A stretch of DNA of 11,097 nt from Candidatus Glassbacteria bacterium RIFCSPLOWO2_12_FULL_58_11 (lineage in GTDB: Bacteria > Gemmatimonadota > Glassbacteria > GWA2-58-10), in assembly GCA_001780825.1 (NCBI GenBank), contig MFIX01000113.1, positions 1-11,097 of the forward strand. Reading direction: 5' to 3'. The notes under the pieces were generated by a model, which saw only the letters and a program-made list of their open reading frames with translations, made no database searches and was not told where the DNA came from. Position numbers and translations under genes: made by a program. The stretch's first letter is position 1, and every line of letters begins with the position of its first letter. Shown one piece after another: positions 1 through 6,425 of this stretch.

Positions 1-459
1 GATATTCCGGCAGTCAGCGATTGTCTCCAGCAGTTCCCCGGCGCGCTCCGGCTCCACGCCGAATTTGGAGGCCTCGCCGCTGGCATTGACTTCCAGCAGG
101 ATTCTCGCCTTGCGGCCCAAGGCCTGCGCCCGCTCATCAACCGCCCGGGCCAGCCGCTCCGAATCGACCGACTGCACCAGGTCGAACAGGTCTAGGACTC
201 CGGGGACCTTGTTGCGCTGAAGGTGCCCGATGAAATGCTTGGTTACCGGCAGGACGAGCTGCGGCAGCTTAGCCTGCGCATCCTGAAGGCGGTTCTCGCC
301 GATATCGGTCAGCCCGGCCCGGATTGCGGTTTCTATCTCCTCAAGTGTCCTGGTCTTGGTGACCCCTACAAGCCGCACCGTGCCCTGAGCCACGCCGGCC
401 CTGCTTTCCGCGGCGGATATTCTCTCGCGTAGAGCGGCTAGATTCTCTTCAATCGTCAC
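1..459 (-). CDS. yggS: YggS/PROSC-family pyridoxal-phosphate-binding protein (3' end cut by window edge)
   Basis: Cytosolic PLP-homeostasis protein of the YggS/PROSC/YlmE family, which binds pyridoxal 5'-phosphate on a single alanine-racemase-like TIM-barrel domain and has no established enzyme reaction. The first 153 residues are present; the family is normally about 220-235 aa, so roughly the last third lies outside the window. Family signatures are visible: 'VRLVGVTKTR' near residues 29-38, whose lysine fits the Schiff-base position; 'GENRLQDA' near 54-61; 'KHFIGHLQRNK' near 74-84; 'LVQSVDS' near 94-100; and 'EVNASGEASKFGV' near 122-134. The start is GTG at 457-459, preceded by a purine-rich GAGGGGAGAAA that gives a strong ribosome binding site. 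It lies 94 nt downstream of bshC on the same strand, so co-transcription is possible. A GGCCGG/CCGGCC inverted repeat lies in the gap but lacks a U-tract. The family assignment is secure; the link to bacillithiol genes is only positional. Confidence 0.93.
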   Translation of the reverse strand, partial: MTIEENLAALRERISAAESRAGVAQGTVRLVGVTKTRTLEEIETAIRAGLTDIGENRLQDAQAKLPQLVLPVTKHFIGHLQRNKVPGVLDLFDLVQSVDSERLARAVDERAQALGRKARILLEVNASGEASKFGVEPERAGELLETIADCRNI

Positions 460-553
460 TTTCTCCCCTCCCGGCTCGATCTGTCCCTAAACTAAAGCGG
501 GCCGGGATAAAATGCAAGCCGGCCTTACCCGCACCTTACGTTCGGACAGGGTT

Positions 554-2167
554 TCAATCGGTCTCCACTCCGGCCTGTTCGTACAGGAAATCGATCAGCT
601 TTGCTCCGTAGCGGACCAGGTAGTAAATCCCGGCCAGCTCCCTCTCCTGCGGTTTCCCTCGGGGCCGCAGGTGAACCGCGGCCTTGCCGAGCTGGCTGAC
701 CAGGACCTCATTTTGCTTTTTCGCCGCCGCGGTGATCCGGTTCTCCAGGCGGCTCAAACTGCTCGCGAGAGCCTCACTGGTCGCGCTGACCGGCCCGGCG
801 AGCGTGGGATCGGCGCTCAGCGCCAGCTCACGGATGCGCCCGAGGGCCGCCGCGGATTGGCCTCTTAACTCTCCCAGCTCTGCGATCAGCCGGGCTGTCG
901 GCCCCTCCCGGCCCAGCAGACGGCCGGACAGGGCATCCGCGCCCTGCCTGAAATCCCCGGCCCCAAGACCGTATTTTTCCAGGATCCGGCCGATCTTATG
1001 TTCCAGCAGTATCCCGGAGAGCCGGGGCCGGATCAGCGGCATCCCGAGGCCGTGAAGCTCATAGAGGCCGCCCATCTGTGCGTAATAACTGATCTCGCCG
1101 GGTCCGGCCGCGTAGCAGAGGCTGCCGAAAAGGTGCGCCTCGACCAGCGGCCGCAGCATCACGCCGGGGCTGAAAGAGACCGGATGGTTTTCCAATATCC
1201 GGCGCAATTCCCCGGCCTGAATTAAATCGCCTGAGGCTTTAAGCCTGAATTCATTCTCGTTTCCGGTAGTTTGCAGCTTTTCCCTCCGGCCCTCGCGGAT
1301 CAGGAACAGGCTGGTATCCTCGGGCTGAATAGCGATCTGCAGGGGATAACCGGAGCGGGCAAGCTCCGCGCTCGTCTGTTCAATCACCAGGCGGCTTTCC
1401 CCGGCCCGGAAGATCTCCCGCTCGAAAAGCTCCCGGCTGCCTTCGCGGATCGAGGGATGGCAGGCATCCACCACAAACAGGCCCTGATCGGCAAACAGGG
1501 CCGCGATAAAAGTGGAAAAGGCCAGGCCCAGGTCGCGGTCCCTGGTATAGGCCGTACCCAACAGGCCGGTAATCCAGGGCCGGAACTCGGTCTCCGGGGA
1601 GATTTCCTGAAAGCGGGTGAGCAGGGCCTCAACCTCCGGGCCGACCTCAACCTGACAGAGCGGGCGGTTGTTTATCGCTTCCGCGGGGACTGACAGGGAT
1701 TCGAGCTCGTTGTTCAGGTTCGGCAGGCTCAGAGAAGCTGCCTCGGCCAGGTCGTGGTCCTCGCTGGCGTTCCAGAATACGGGCAGCACCGGCACGCCCA
1801 GGGCCTGTTCGGCGTAGGCCGCCATCCGGATGGCGGTCAGGCATTTGTAAATGATGTACAGCGGCCCGCCGAACAACACAGGCTGCTGGCCGGTAGTGGT
1901 AATGAAGCCCCGCTTTTCGAGGAAGCCAGCGATTCGCCTGCCGCCATTTTTGACCAGGGCGAAAGTGCGCTGGGAAGACAGCACGGCGGCCGCGCGCTGA
2001 CGGTCCAGGCGCCGGTCCACCTCAGCGGCCCGTTTTTCCAGCCGGTCCGAGGCCGCGAAATGCCCCCCGTAAAACCGGCAGGCCTCCGGTGTGGCGGCCA
2101 GGTATTCCTCCAGCAGGCGGTTGCCTTCAAGCCGTCCGGTGATAAATTTCAGATTGAGATCAGTCAC
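554..2167 (-). CDS. bshC: BshC, putative cysteine-adding enzyme of bacillithiol biosynthesis
   Basis: BshC adds cysteine to glucosaminyl-malate, the last step of bacillithiol synthesis (after BshA and BshB), in the cytosol. The 537-aa length matches the family (about 540 aa in Bacillus). Visible hallmarks are 'TTGQQPVLFGGPLYIIYK' at residues 91-108, the nucleotide-binding core signature, and 'PVFWNASEDHDLAEA' at 129-143, the conserved EDHD motif. The C-terminal third is Ala/Leu/Glu/Arg-rich and fits the family's coiled coil (about 425-490). It ends with 'LRPRGKPQERELAGIYYLVRYG', the usual tail motif (residues about 497-518). The start is GTG at 2165-2167 and overlaps the stop of the upstream methyltransferase in a GTGA arrangement, implying translational coupling. 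No bshA or bshB is in the window, so the pathway cannot be confirmed from here. Family identity is very secure; activity as a cysteine ligase rests on family knowledge. Confidence 0.95.
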   Translation of the reverse strand: MTDLNLKFITGRLEGNRLLEEYLAATPEACRFYGGHFAASDRLEKRAAEVDRRLDRQRAAAVLSSQRTFALVKNGGRRIAGFLEKRGFITTTGQQPVLFGGPLYIIYKCLTAIRMAAYAEQALGVPVLPVFWNASEDHDLAEAASLSLPNLNNELESLSVPAEAINNRPLCQVEVGPEVEALLTRFQEISPETEFRPWITGLLGTAYTRDRDLGLAFSTFIAALFADQGLFVVDACHPSIREGSRELFEREIFRAGESRLVIEQTSAELARSGYPLQIAIQPEDTSLFLIREGRREKLQTTGNENEFRLKASGDLIQAGELRRILENHPVSFSPGVMLRPLVEAHLFGSLCYAAGPGEISYYAQMGGLYELHGLGMPLIRPRLSGILLEHKIGRILEKYGLGAGDFRQGADALSGRLLGREGPTARLIAELGELRGQSAAALGRIRELALSADPTLAGPVSATSEALASSLSRLENRITAAAKKQNEVLVSQLGKAAVHLRPRGKPQERELAGIYYLVRYGAKLIDFLYEQAGVETD

Positions 2168-2925
2168 TGTCGCGCCCCTGTCAAAATAAGCCTGGGAGAA
2201 TCCGGCCCGTACTCTCCTCCTTCGTAATCGCCATAAGCTTTCTCGACCTCCAGGTTCGATTCAGCAAGCATCCACTCCAGCTCCTCCCGGTTATAAAGCC
2301 GGACAGACTCCACCCAGCTATCGCGGCCCTGCGGACCTTCCACCAGGATGGTTTTATCGACCCGCAGGCCATCCGGGCTGATCCTGCGGCTCTGGGTGAC
2401 CGCAAGTCCATCCTGCTCGAAACTGTCCTCTTCCACCAGCTCACGGATTACATGGTTCCGGTTGAGATAGTCGATCACGAACCTGCCGCCGCGCCGCAGA
2501 GCGCAGGAGATTGCCTCCAGGGTCCGGCGGTTTTCTATATCCTCGCGGAAATAACCGAAGCTGGTGAACATGTTGATAGCCAGGTCGAAAGCCCCGCGGA
2601 ACGGCACCTCGCGCATGTCGGCCCGCACGAGCCAGACCCTTCCCGGAAGCTCCGGCCGGCGGGCGAGTTTTTCAGCCCCCAGCGCCAGCAATTCCCCGCT
2701 CAGATCCACCCCGGCCACTTCATGCCCCAGTCCAGCCAGCAGCACGCTGTAGCGGCCCTGGCCGCAGCAGAGATCGAGAACCCGCAGCGGCCGCCCGCCT
2801 GACGCTTCGAGCAGCGGCCGGTAAACTCTCTCGATAAGTTTCAGCGCTTTCCCGGCCTCTTTTTCATCCCGATGGCTGTAAACATCCAGATAGGCGCTGC
2901 CGAAAGCTTTTTTGTACCAGGCCAT
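2164..2925 (-). CDS. Class I SAM-dependent methyltransferase, coupled to bshC
   Basis: A 253-aa Rossmann-fold methyltransferase. Motif I is 'VLDLCCGQGRYS' (residues 49-60), the acidic ribose-binding residue is D74 in 'AGVDLS', motif-II-type 'RADMREVPF' is at 101-109, and 'FDLAINMFTSFGYF' (113-126) is the motif-IV region of a large small-molecule methyltransferase subfamily. 'GGRFVIDYLNRN' at 146-157 is the usual post-motif strand. The C-terminal half (about 165-250) is beta-rich and probably forms the substrate lid. Start ATG at 2923-2925 has only a weak upstream GGGA. It is the first gene of the methyltransferase-bshC pair; the last 4 nt overlap the bshC start, so the two are probably made together. 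The substrate is not readable from sequence. Because green sulfur bacteria methylate bacillithiol with a SAM methyltransferase (NmbA), a bacillithiol-type thiol is a reasonable candidate, but this is inference from context. Confidence 0.9.
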   Translation of the reverse strand: MAWYKKAFGSAYLDVYSHRDEKEAGKALKLIERVYRPLLEASGGRPLRVLDLCCGQGRYSVLLAGLGHEVAGVDLSGELLALGAEKLARRPELPGRVWLVRADMREVPFRGAFDLAINMFTSFGYFREDIENRRTLEAISCALRRGGRFVIDYLNRNHVIRELVEEDSFEQDGLAVTQSRRISPDGLRVDKTILVEGPQGRDSWVESVRLYNREELEWMLAESNLEVEKAYGDYEGGEYGPDSPRLILTGARQ

Positions 2926-3140
2926 GAGCCGTCAATTCCCTTGTGCCGTAAAGTAATGTTCAATTATCATTATTTAATTAAAGATTGAGACACATACTAT
3001 TTAACACGGCGATGTAACATTTGAATATTCAAGCATTTGTAGGGGCGCGTTTGAAACCCGCCCCTACCGTGCCTGAAAACAACCAGCCGCACAGAATATA
3101 TATTTCAAAATGCTTTTTAACTGATATAATCTCTCCGCCT
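2926..3140. other. AT-rich intergenic spacer between the DUF123 gene and the methyltransferase
   Basis: 215 bp with no supportable gene. Positions 2940-3040 are strongly AT-rich, unlike the flanking coding DNA, and presumably hold the promoter of the minus-strand methyltransferase-bshC unit. A GATAAT -10-like hexamer lies on the minus strand at about 2963-2968, but no good -35 lies at the right distance. A perfect 12-bp palindrome TTGAATATTCAA is at 3021-3032, next to the larger palindrome at 3039-3067. No hairpin followed by a U-tract is present, so no intrinsic terminator is called for the DUF123 gene. Confidence 0.5.
3039..3067. repeat. 29-nt near-perfect palindrome, probable dispersed intergenic repeat
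   Basis: Arms GTAGGGGCG (3039-3047) and CGCCCCTAC (3059-3067) are perfectly complementary. The centre GTTT-G-AAAC is also complementary, leaving a single C-C mismatch (3048/3058). Read on the plus strand it encodes 'VGARLKPAPT', a peptide I recognise as recurring in spurious ORFs of many environmental bacterial genomes because this GTAGGGGC...GCCCCTAC element is dispersed between genes. It sits in an AT-rich spacer after the 3' end of the DUF123 gene and could be a transcript-end hairpin, although no U-run follows on either strand. Being a dispersed repeat is from memory, not tested. Confidence 0.7.
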
Positions 3141-3575
3141 TCAAGCGCCTGCCGTGCTGCTTACCGGCCAGGCTGTCAGGCCGGGGAAAGCGGGCCATCG
3201 CGCAGCGCCGGTATAATGCAGGTGGCTCCGGCAGCGGCAGTCCGAGGACCCGAATCCCGGGACCAACACCCTGGCGCCCTGCAGACTGCCCGCCGCCCGG
3301 TTAAGCTCGCATTCCATCCGCGCCATAAGGAGCAGAACGCGGAACTGCTTATCCCCGGCCAGCGGCGACAGGTAATCCACGTGCCATCGGCATTTGCCTT
3401 CCGGGCAGCCTTCGAGGTGCCTCCGCAGGCGTGGCTCCAGGCTGGCCAAGGCGCTGCCGGTGTAAAGGTAATACCCGGCCGGGAAGGTGAATGCGCCTAG
3501 CCTGCCGACCTGCAGTAATATCTTCCTGGGCAGGCGGAATCGGAAAAGATAAGTCCCTTTTAAAGGTTTATTTAT
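3141..3575 (-). CDS. DUF123 (GIY-YIG-like) family protein with apparent ATA start
   Basis: A 144-aa single-domain protein of the DUF123 family, related to the GIY-YIG nuclease fold; its biochemical role is not established. Reading from ATA at 3573-3575 gives 'MNKPLKGTYLFRFRLPR', then 'VGRLGAFTFPAGYYLYTGSAL' from residue 23, which holds the G-Y-x-Y-x-G signature and is followed by 'RLRRHL' (49-54). The remaining hallmarks are 'RWHVDYL' (63-69) and 'GSSDCRCRSHL' (109-119). The first ordinary start codon, TTG at 3447-3449, would remove 42 residues including the GYYLYTGSA core, so it is unlikely to be the real start. No ATG, GTG or TTG lies between the last upstream in-frame stop (inside rlmH) and that TTG. 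GGAGAG at 3583-3588 sits 7 nt before the ATA, an ideal ribosome-binding-site distance, and the 3' end of rlmH overlaps by 8 nt. Either ATA is used, or ATG has mutated or been misread. Confidence 0.8.
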   Translation of the reverse strand: MNKPLKGTYLFRFRLPRKILLQVGRLGAFTFPAGYYLYTGSALASLEPRLRRHLEGCPEGKCRWHVDYLSPLAGDKQFRVLLLMARMECELNRAAGSLQGARVLVPGFGSSDCRCRSHLHYTGAARWPAFPGLTAWPVSSTAGA

Positions 3576-4035
3576 GATATGGCTCTCCGCGCAATATCGT
3601 GTTCGCCCGGTAGAGCTGTTCGAGCAGGATCAAACGGGCCATTTCATGGGTAAAGGTAAGTTTTGAGAGAGAAATCGCCCGCCGGCAGCTTTTCACCAGC
3701 TCCGGCTTCAACCCCAGGTGTCCGCCCACAAGGAAAGCCAGCTCTTTAAGGCCCTGGTCCTGTATTCGGCCTAGAAATGCGGCCAGGGCCTGGGAGTCGA
3801 GCTCATCGCCTTCCCGGTCCAGCGCAACTGTATAGGCCGCCTCAGTCAAACGCGCGCGCAGTCTTTCGGCTTCCTTTTCCAGGATGTGCGCTGGTTCCCT
3901 GCCGCCAGGCTCTTCCCGGACCTCTTCGATTATCATCTTATGGCCGTAGCGGCTCACGCGCTCAGCGTACTCTCCGCAAAGCTCCGCCAGGGCAGGCTCG
4001 CGAACCTTACCGATCGCCAGAATGCGTATGGTCAA
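3568..4035 (-). CDS. rlmH: RlmH, 23S rRNA (pseudouridine-1915 N3) methyltransferase
   Basis: RlmH is a small SPOUT-class (trefoil-knot) enzyme, active as a dimer on the assembled 70S ribosome, that uses SAM to methylate pseudouridine 1915 in helix 69 of 23S rRNA. The sequence shows the N-terminal 'IRILAIGKVREPALAEL', the SAM-site loop 'FLVGGHLGL' (residues 101-109), the knot segment 'SLSKLTFTHEMARLILLEQL' (122-141) and the invariant C-terminal 'PYHK'. I choose TTG at 4033-4035 as start: it gives 155 aa, the same length as the Escherichia coli protein, and AGGTG lies 9 nt upstream. A GTG at 4066-4068 would add 11 residues (FLFF-rich) not found in the family but cannot be excluded. The stop overlaps the DUF123 gene, so the two form a transcription unit driven from the divergent promoter at 4212-4240. 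Confidence 0.95.
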   Translation of the reverse strand: MTIRILAIGKVREPALAELCGEYAERVSRYGHKMIIEEVREEPGGREPAHILEKEAERLRARLTEAAYTVALDREGDELDSQALAAFLGRIQDQGLKELAFLVGGHLGLKPELVKSCRRAISLSKLTFTHEMARLILLEQLYRANTILRGEPYHK

Positions 4036-4211
4036 ACTCAAATTCACCTGAAAAAAGAGAAAAGGCACCTTCCGCCCCGGAGTGAAAACATTACCGGGAT
4101 GGTCTCACAAGGCGCCGGGCGAAATATTCCGGGAGACAAAGGGAACTTTTCGGTTTGATTCCGGTAGATACACATAATCAATAGTATTGCCCGGCACGGA
4201 TATTGAAAATT

Positions 4212-4240
4212 AATTTAAGCCTGCCGAATAAGCGCGTCAA
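4212..4240 (-). promoter_or_regulatory. Sigma-70-type promoter of rlmH-DUF123
   Basis: On the minus strand, -35 TTGACG (4235-4240) and -10 TAAATT (4212-4217) are separated by exactly 17 nt, matching the consensus at 5/6 and 4/6 positions. It predicts a start near 4205 and a leader of about 170 nt before the rlmH TTG. It is back-to-back with the plus-strand promoter at 4254-4282; the two -35 boxes are 13 bp apart. Confidence 0.55.
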
Positions 4241-4253
4241 CACCTCATTTGGT

Positions 4254-4282
4254 TTGACTTTAAGATTACCGGCAAGTATTAT
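4254..4282 (+). promoter_or_regulatory. Sigma-70-type promoter of the 4330-7700 envelope operon
   Basis: -35 TTGACT (4254-4259) and -10 TATTAT (4277-4282) with a 17-nt spacer; each hexamer matches the consensus at 5 of 6 positions. The predicted start is near 4289, leaving a short leader of about 40 nt with AAGGGG (4314-4319) 10 nt before the ATG at 4330. Spacing and gene context both agree, making this one of the strongest promoter calls in the window. Confidence 0.7.
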
Positions 4283-4329
4283 AAAAGCAGTAAGTTGGAA
4301 ATTCCGGCAACCTAAGGGGCTATCGTTTA

Positions 4330-5493
4330 ATGGCTTACTTTTTCCCCTCTAATGGCGCGCTTAAGGCTAAAATCCGGCTGGCCGCATTTGCCCTGGCACT
4401 CGTGCTGCCCGCCGGCGAGCTTTTTGCCAAGGCCAAAATCAACTTCTTCACCGATATCAACGCTGCCTGGCTGATCGATAAAGCCGGTTACTCCAGGACC
4501 GCCTCGGTCAACCCCCTGATTAAAGTCCCCCTCGAATTGGCCTGGAAGGACCGCGCCGGCCGCTCGATCGGCTCGACTCCCAGCGCCGCCGATGAATTTA
4601 TCTTCGTTTCCACCCGTGACAGGCGGATCATTGTCCTGGAGCGCAACAGCGGCGGCAAAATTGCCAAACGCACATACAAGGGCGGGTTCGGCGGTTCGGT
4701 GCTGATCCAGGGCACGAAGATGTATTTCAACACCCGGGCCCCGGATGGCAAGGTTTACTGCACTGAAATCAACAGCAAACACAAGAACATCGAGCGGAAT
4801 ATCGGCCCGGCGGTGGTCTCGCCGATTATCGACCAGGACCGGATGTTCCTGTTTAATCAATACGGCAAAATTTACAGCATGAATACCGATATCGGCTTCC
4901 GGAACTGGCAAAGCCAGATCCAGGGAAATATCGAGTATGCGCCGGTCTATCAGGACCCTTATCTTTTCATCCCGACCATCCTCGGGAAAATTTACAAACT
5001 GGACTCGACCACCGGTTTGCAGGTCTGCCAGGCCTCCCTGGGCAGCTATCTGTTCAGTGATCTGTGCTCGGATGGCTTCTATCTTTACTGCTCTAAATCC
5101 GATGGCGAGGTTTTCTGCCTGGAGCCGGACAGCCTGAAGAAAGAATGGTCCGTGAAACTGGACCGGCCTTTATTTTCCGGACCGGTATTTTCCGACAGCT
5201 CGCTGTTTATCTGCGCCAGGGATGGCTGGCTGATCAAGCTCTCGGCGGAGGATGGTTCGGTGCTCTGGCAGTCCAGGCTGGAGGGAATTACAGTAGCGCC
5301 GCCCAGCCTGACCGGCGAATATGCTTTTACCGGGACGAAAAGCGGTGAGCTGGCGGCCTGGGACAGTCACAGCGGAGAGAAGCTCTGGAGCCAGAAGATC
5401 GATGAGGGCATCAGCGCTTCGCCGCTGATCTACCGGGATTTCGTGTATTACTGCTCGGATAGAGGCACGGTGTATGCTTTTCACGCTAAATGA
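4330..5493 (+). CDS. Exported PQQ-type beta-propeller protein (BamB-like fold)
   Basis: A 387-aa secreted protein made almost entirely of propeller repeats. The N-terminus has lysines/arginine at 12-16, a hydrophobic stretch 'LAAFALALVLPAG' and an Ala-x-Ala site at 33-35 ('FAKA'), so it should be cleaved by signal peptidase I and released to the periplasm; there is no lipobox cysteine. From about residue 70 roughly 40-aa units recur with the pattern 'SP...fv.....G.i..l....G...w'. The clearest are 'RMFLFNQYGKIYSMN' (171-185), 'SLFICARDGWLIKLSAEDGSVLWQ' (291-314), 'YAFTGTKSGELAAWDSHSGEKLW' (331-353) and 'FVYYCSDRGTVYAFHA' (371-386). This fits a 7- or 8-bladed PQQ-repeat propeller such as BamB, a protein-interaction scaffold. 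BamB itself is a lipoprotein and its usual neighbours are absent, so I do not call it bamB. It is first in a three-gene operon. Confidence 0.85.
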   Translation: MAYFFPSNGALKAKIRLAAFALALVLPAGELFAKAKINFFTDINAAWLIDKAGYSRTASVNPLIKVPLELAWKDRAGRSIGSTPSAADEFIFVSTRDRRIIVLERNSGGKIAKRTYKGGFGGSVLIQGTKMYFNTRAPDGKVYCTEINSKHKNIERNIGPAVVSPIIDQDRMFLFNQYGKIYSMNTDIGFRNWQSQIQGNIEYAPVYQDPYLFIPTILGKIYKLDSTTGLQVCQASLGSYLFSDLCSDGFYLYCSKSDGEVFCLEPDSLKKEWSVKLDRPLFSGPVFSDSSLFICARDGWLIKLSAEDGSVLWQSRLEGITVAPPSLTGEYAFTGTKSGELAAWDSHSGEKLWSQKIDEGISASPLIYRDFVYYCSDRGTVYAFHAK

Positions 5494-6391
5494 ATCCGTC
5501 GTCCGAAAATATATTGTGTTTCTGGCCTTCTTCCTGATCTGGCGCTCCACCAGTCCCCTCCGCGCCGAGGATGAACCGGCCAGGCTCAGCGTGGTGACCA
5601 TGCCGGGTGTGATCCTGCTGGATAATGACACCCTGGCGGTCCAGGACACCCTGGAGATCGAGATCACCCCAGGCGAGCACGTGCTGAATTTCTACCCCTT
5701 TCATACCGCGGATGTCTGGCTTCCCCGCTACCTCATCTATCCTTTTAAAATCGGCGCCGCCGGACACCGGACCATCGACCTGACCCGCAACGAGCTGCTC
5801 CTTATCCGCTCCGAGCCGGATGCCGCCATCCTCCAATACCGGGGGCGCTATCTGGGACGGACTCCCGGCCAATTCTTCCTCCTCACCGGCACCGATGACT
5901 CGGTAATGGTCCGAGCCCCGGGTTTCCAGACTGTGCCGCTGCATTTCGACCGTCTGAAAGAGTCCGGCAATGAGCTGTTTGTCAGCCTCGAGCCCCAGAT
6001 CATAAATGAAGGCCCGGAGGAGGAGCTGCAGGTCTTTCAGTACCGGTCCCCGATCAGGAAACTGATGACCCCGGAGCTGGTGCTGAGCTTTACGGCCGGC
6101 ATCGCCCTGGTAGCCAGCGGCGTCCATTTTAACAAGGAAGCGGACCGCCATTACGACCGGTACCTGAGACTGCTAGGCACCCGGGCCAGGGAAGACGCCT
6201 ATTCAAAGATGCGCCGCAATGACCGACTTTCCAAGGTGACTATTATCACCGGCGACATCTCGTTCGGCTATTTCGGTTATATCCTGATCCGCCGCTTCGT
6301 CCTGCCCGAGCGCCATAACTCGACCGGAGAAAGCAGCGGACTATCTTTGAAAATCTCCGGTCACCGGGCGGGGCTGGCCTTTAAGTTTTGA
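5474..6391 (+). CDS. PEGA-like domain protein, probable inner-membrane-anchored envelope protein
   Basis: A 305-aa exported protein of unknown function. Residues 11-31 ('RKYIVFLAFFLIW...LRA') form a signal peptide or signal anchor. Two short beta domains follow. The first (about 37-75) ends 'EIEITPGEHVLNFYP'; the second (about 108-155) reads 'LLLIRSEPDAAILQYRGRYLGRTP' and ends 'VMVRAPGFQ', the S-x-P...G...G-x-TP...G-[FY] pattern of PEGA surface domains. A hydrophobic segment at 199-217 and another at 254-275 could be membrane helices. Between them is a charged stretch 'NKEADRHYDRYLRLLGTRAREDAYSKMRRNDR', common in envelope proteins of this type. Start ATG at 5474 lies inside the preceding gene (20-nt overlap), with AGAGG about 8 nt upstream, implying translational coupling. 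The PEGA assignment is by pattern and is not certain; the exported, membrane-associated nature is more secure. Confidence 0.75.
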   Translation: MLFTLNESVVRKYIVFLAFFLIWRSTSPLRAEDEPARLSVVTMPGVILLDNDTLAVQDTLEIEITPGEHVLNFYPFHTADVWLPRYLIYPFKIGAAGHRTIDLTRNELLLIRSEPDAAILQYRGRYLGRTPGQFFLLTGTDDSVMVRAPGFQTVPLHFDRLKESGNELFVSLEPQIINEGPEEELQVFQYRSPIRKLMTPELVLSFTAGIALVASGVHFNKEADRHYDRYLRLLGTRAREDAYSKMRRNDRLSKVTIITGDISFGYFGYILIRRFVLPERHNSTGESSGLSLKISGHRAGLAFKF

Positions 6392-6425
6392 GCCTTGTAT
6401 CTGTCTGCTTGAAAGGATACCGCTG

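Noticed and set aside
460..553. GGCCGG/CCGGCC hairpin between bshC and yggS as an intrinsic terminator
   Set aside because: The minus-strand sequence after the stem is CGCTTTAGTTTAG, not a U-tract, and the loop is long.
512..2227. Several long plus-strand open frames across bshC (for example 512-868, 1271-1693, 1754-2227)
   Set aside because: They are antisense shadows in GC-rich DNA; the opposite strand encodes the full, motif-complete BshC.
3021..3500. A 159-aa plus-strand open frame starting MNIQAFVGARLKPAPT
   Set aside because: It reads the intergenic palindrome and then the antisense of the DUF123 gene, which has clear family motifs on the minus strand. No ribosome binding site or known domain.
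4327..4911. A 194-aa minus-strand open frame opposite the propeller gene
   Set aside because: The plus strand has a signal peptide, repeat pattern, promoter and ribosome binding site; the minus frame has no recognisable motif.
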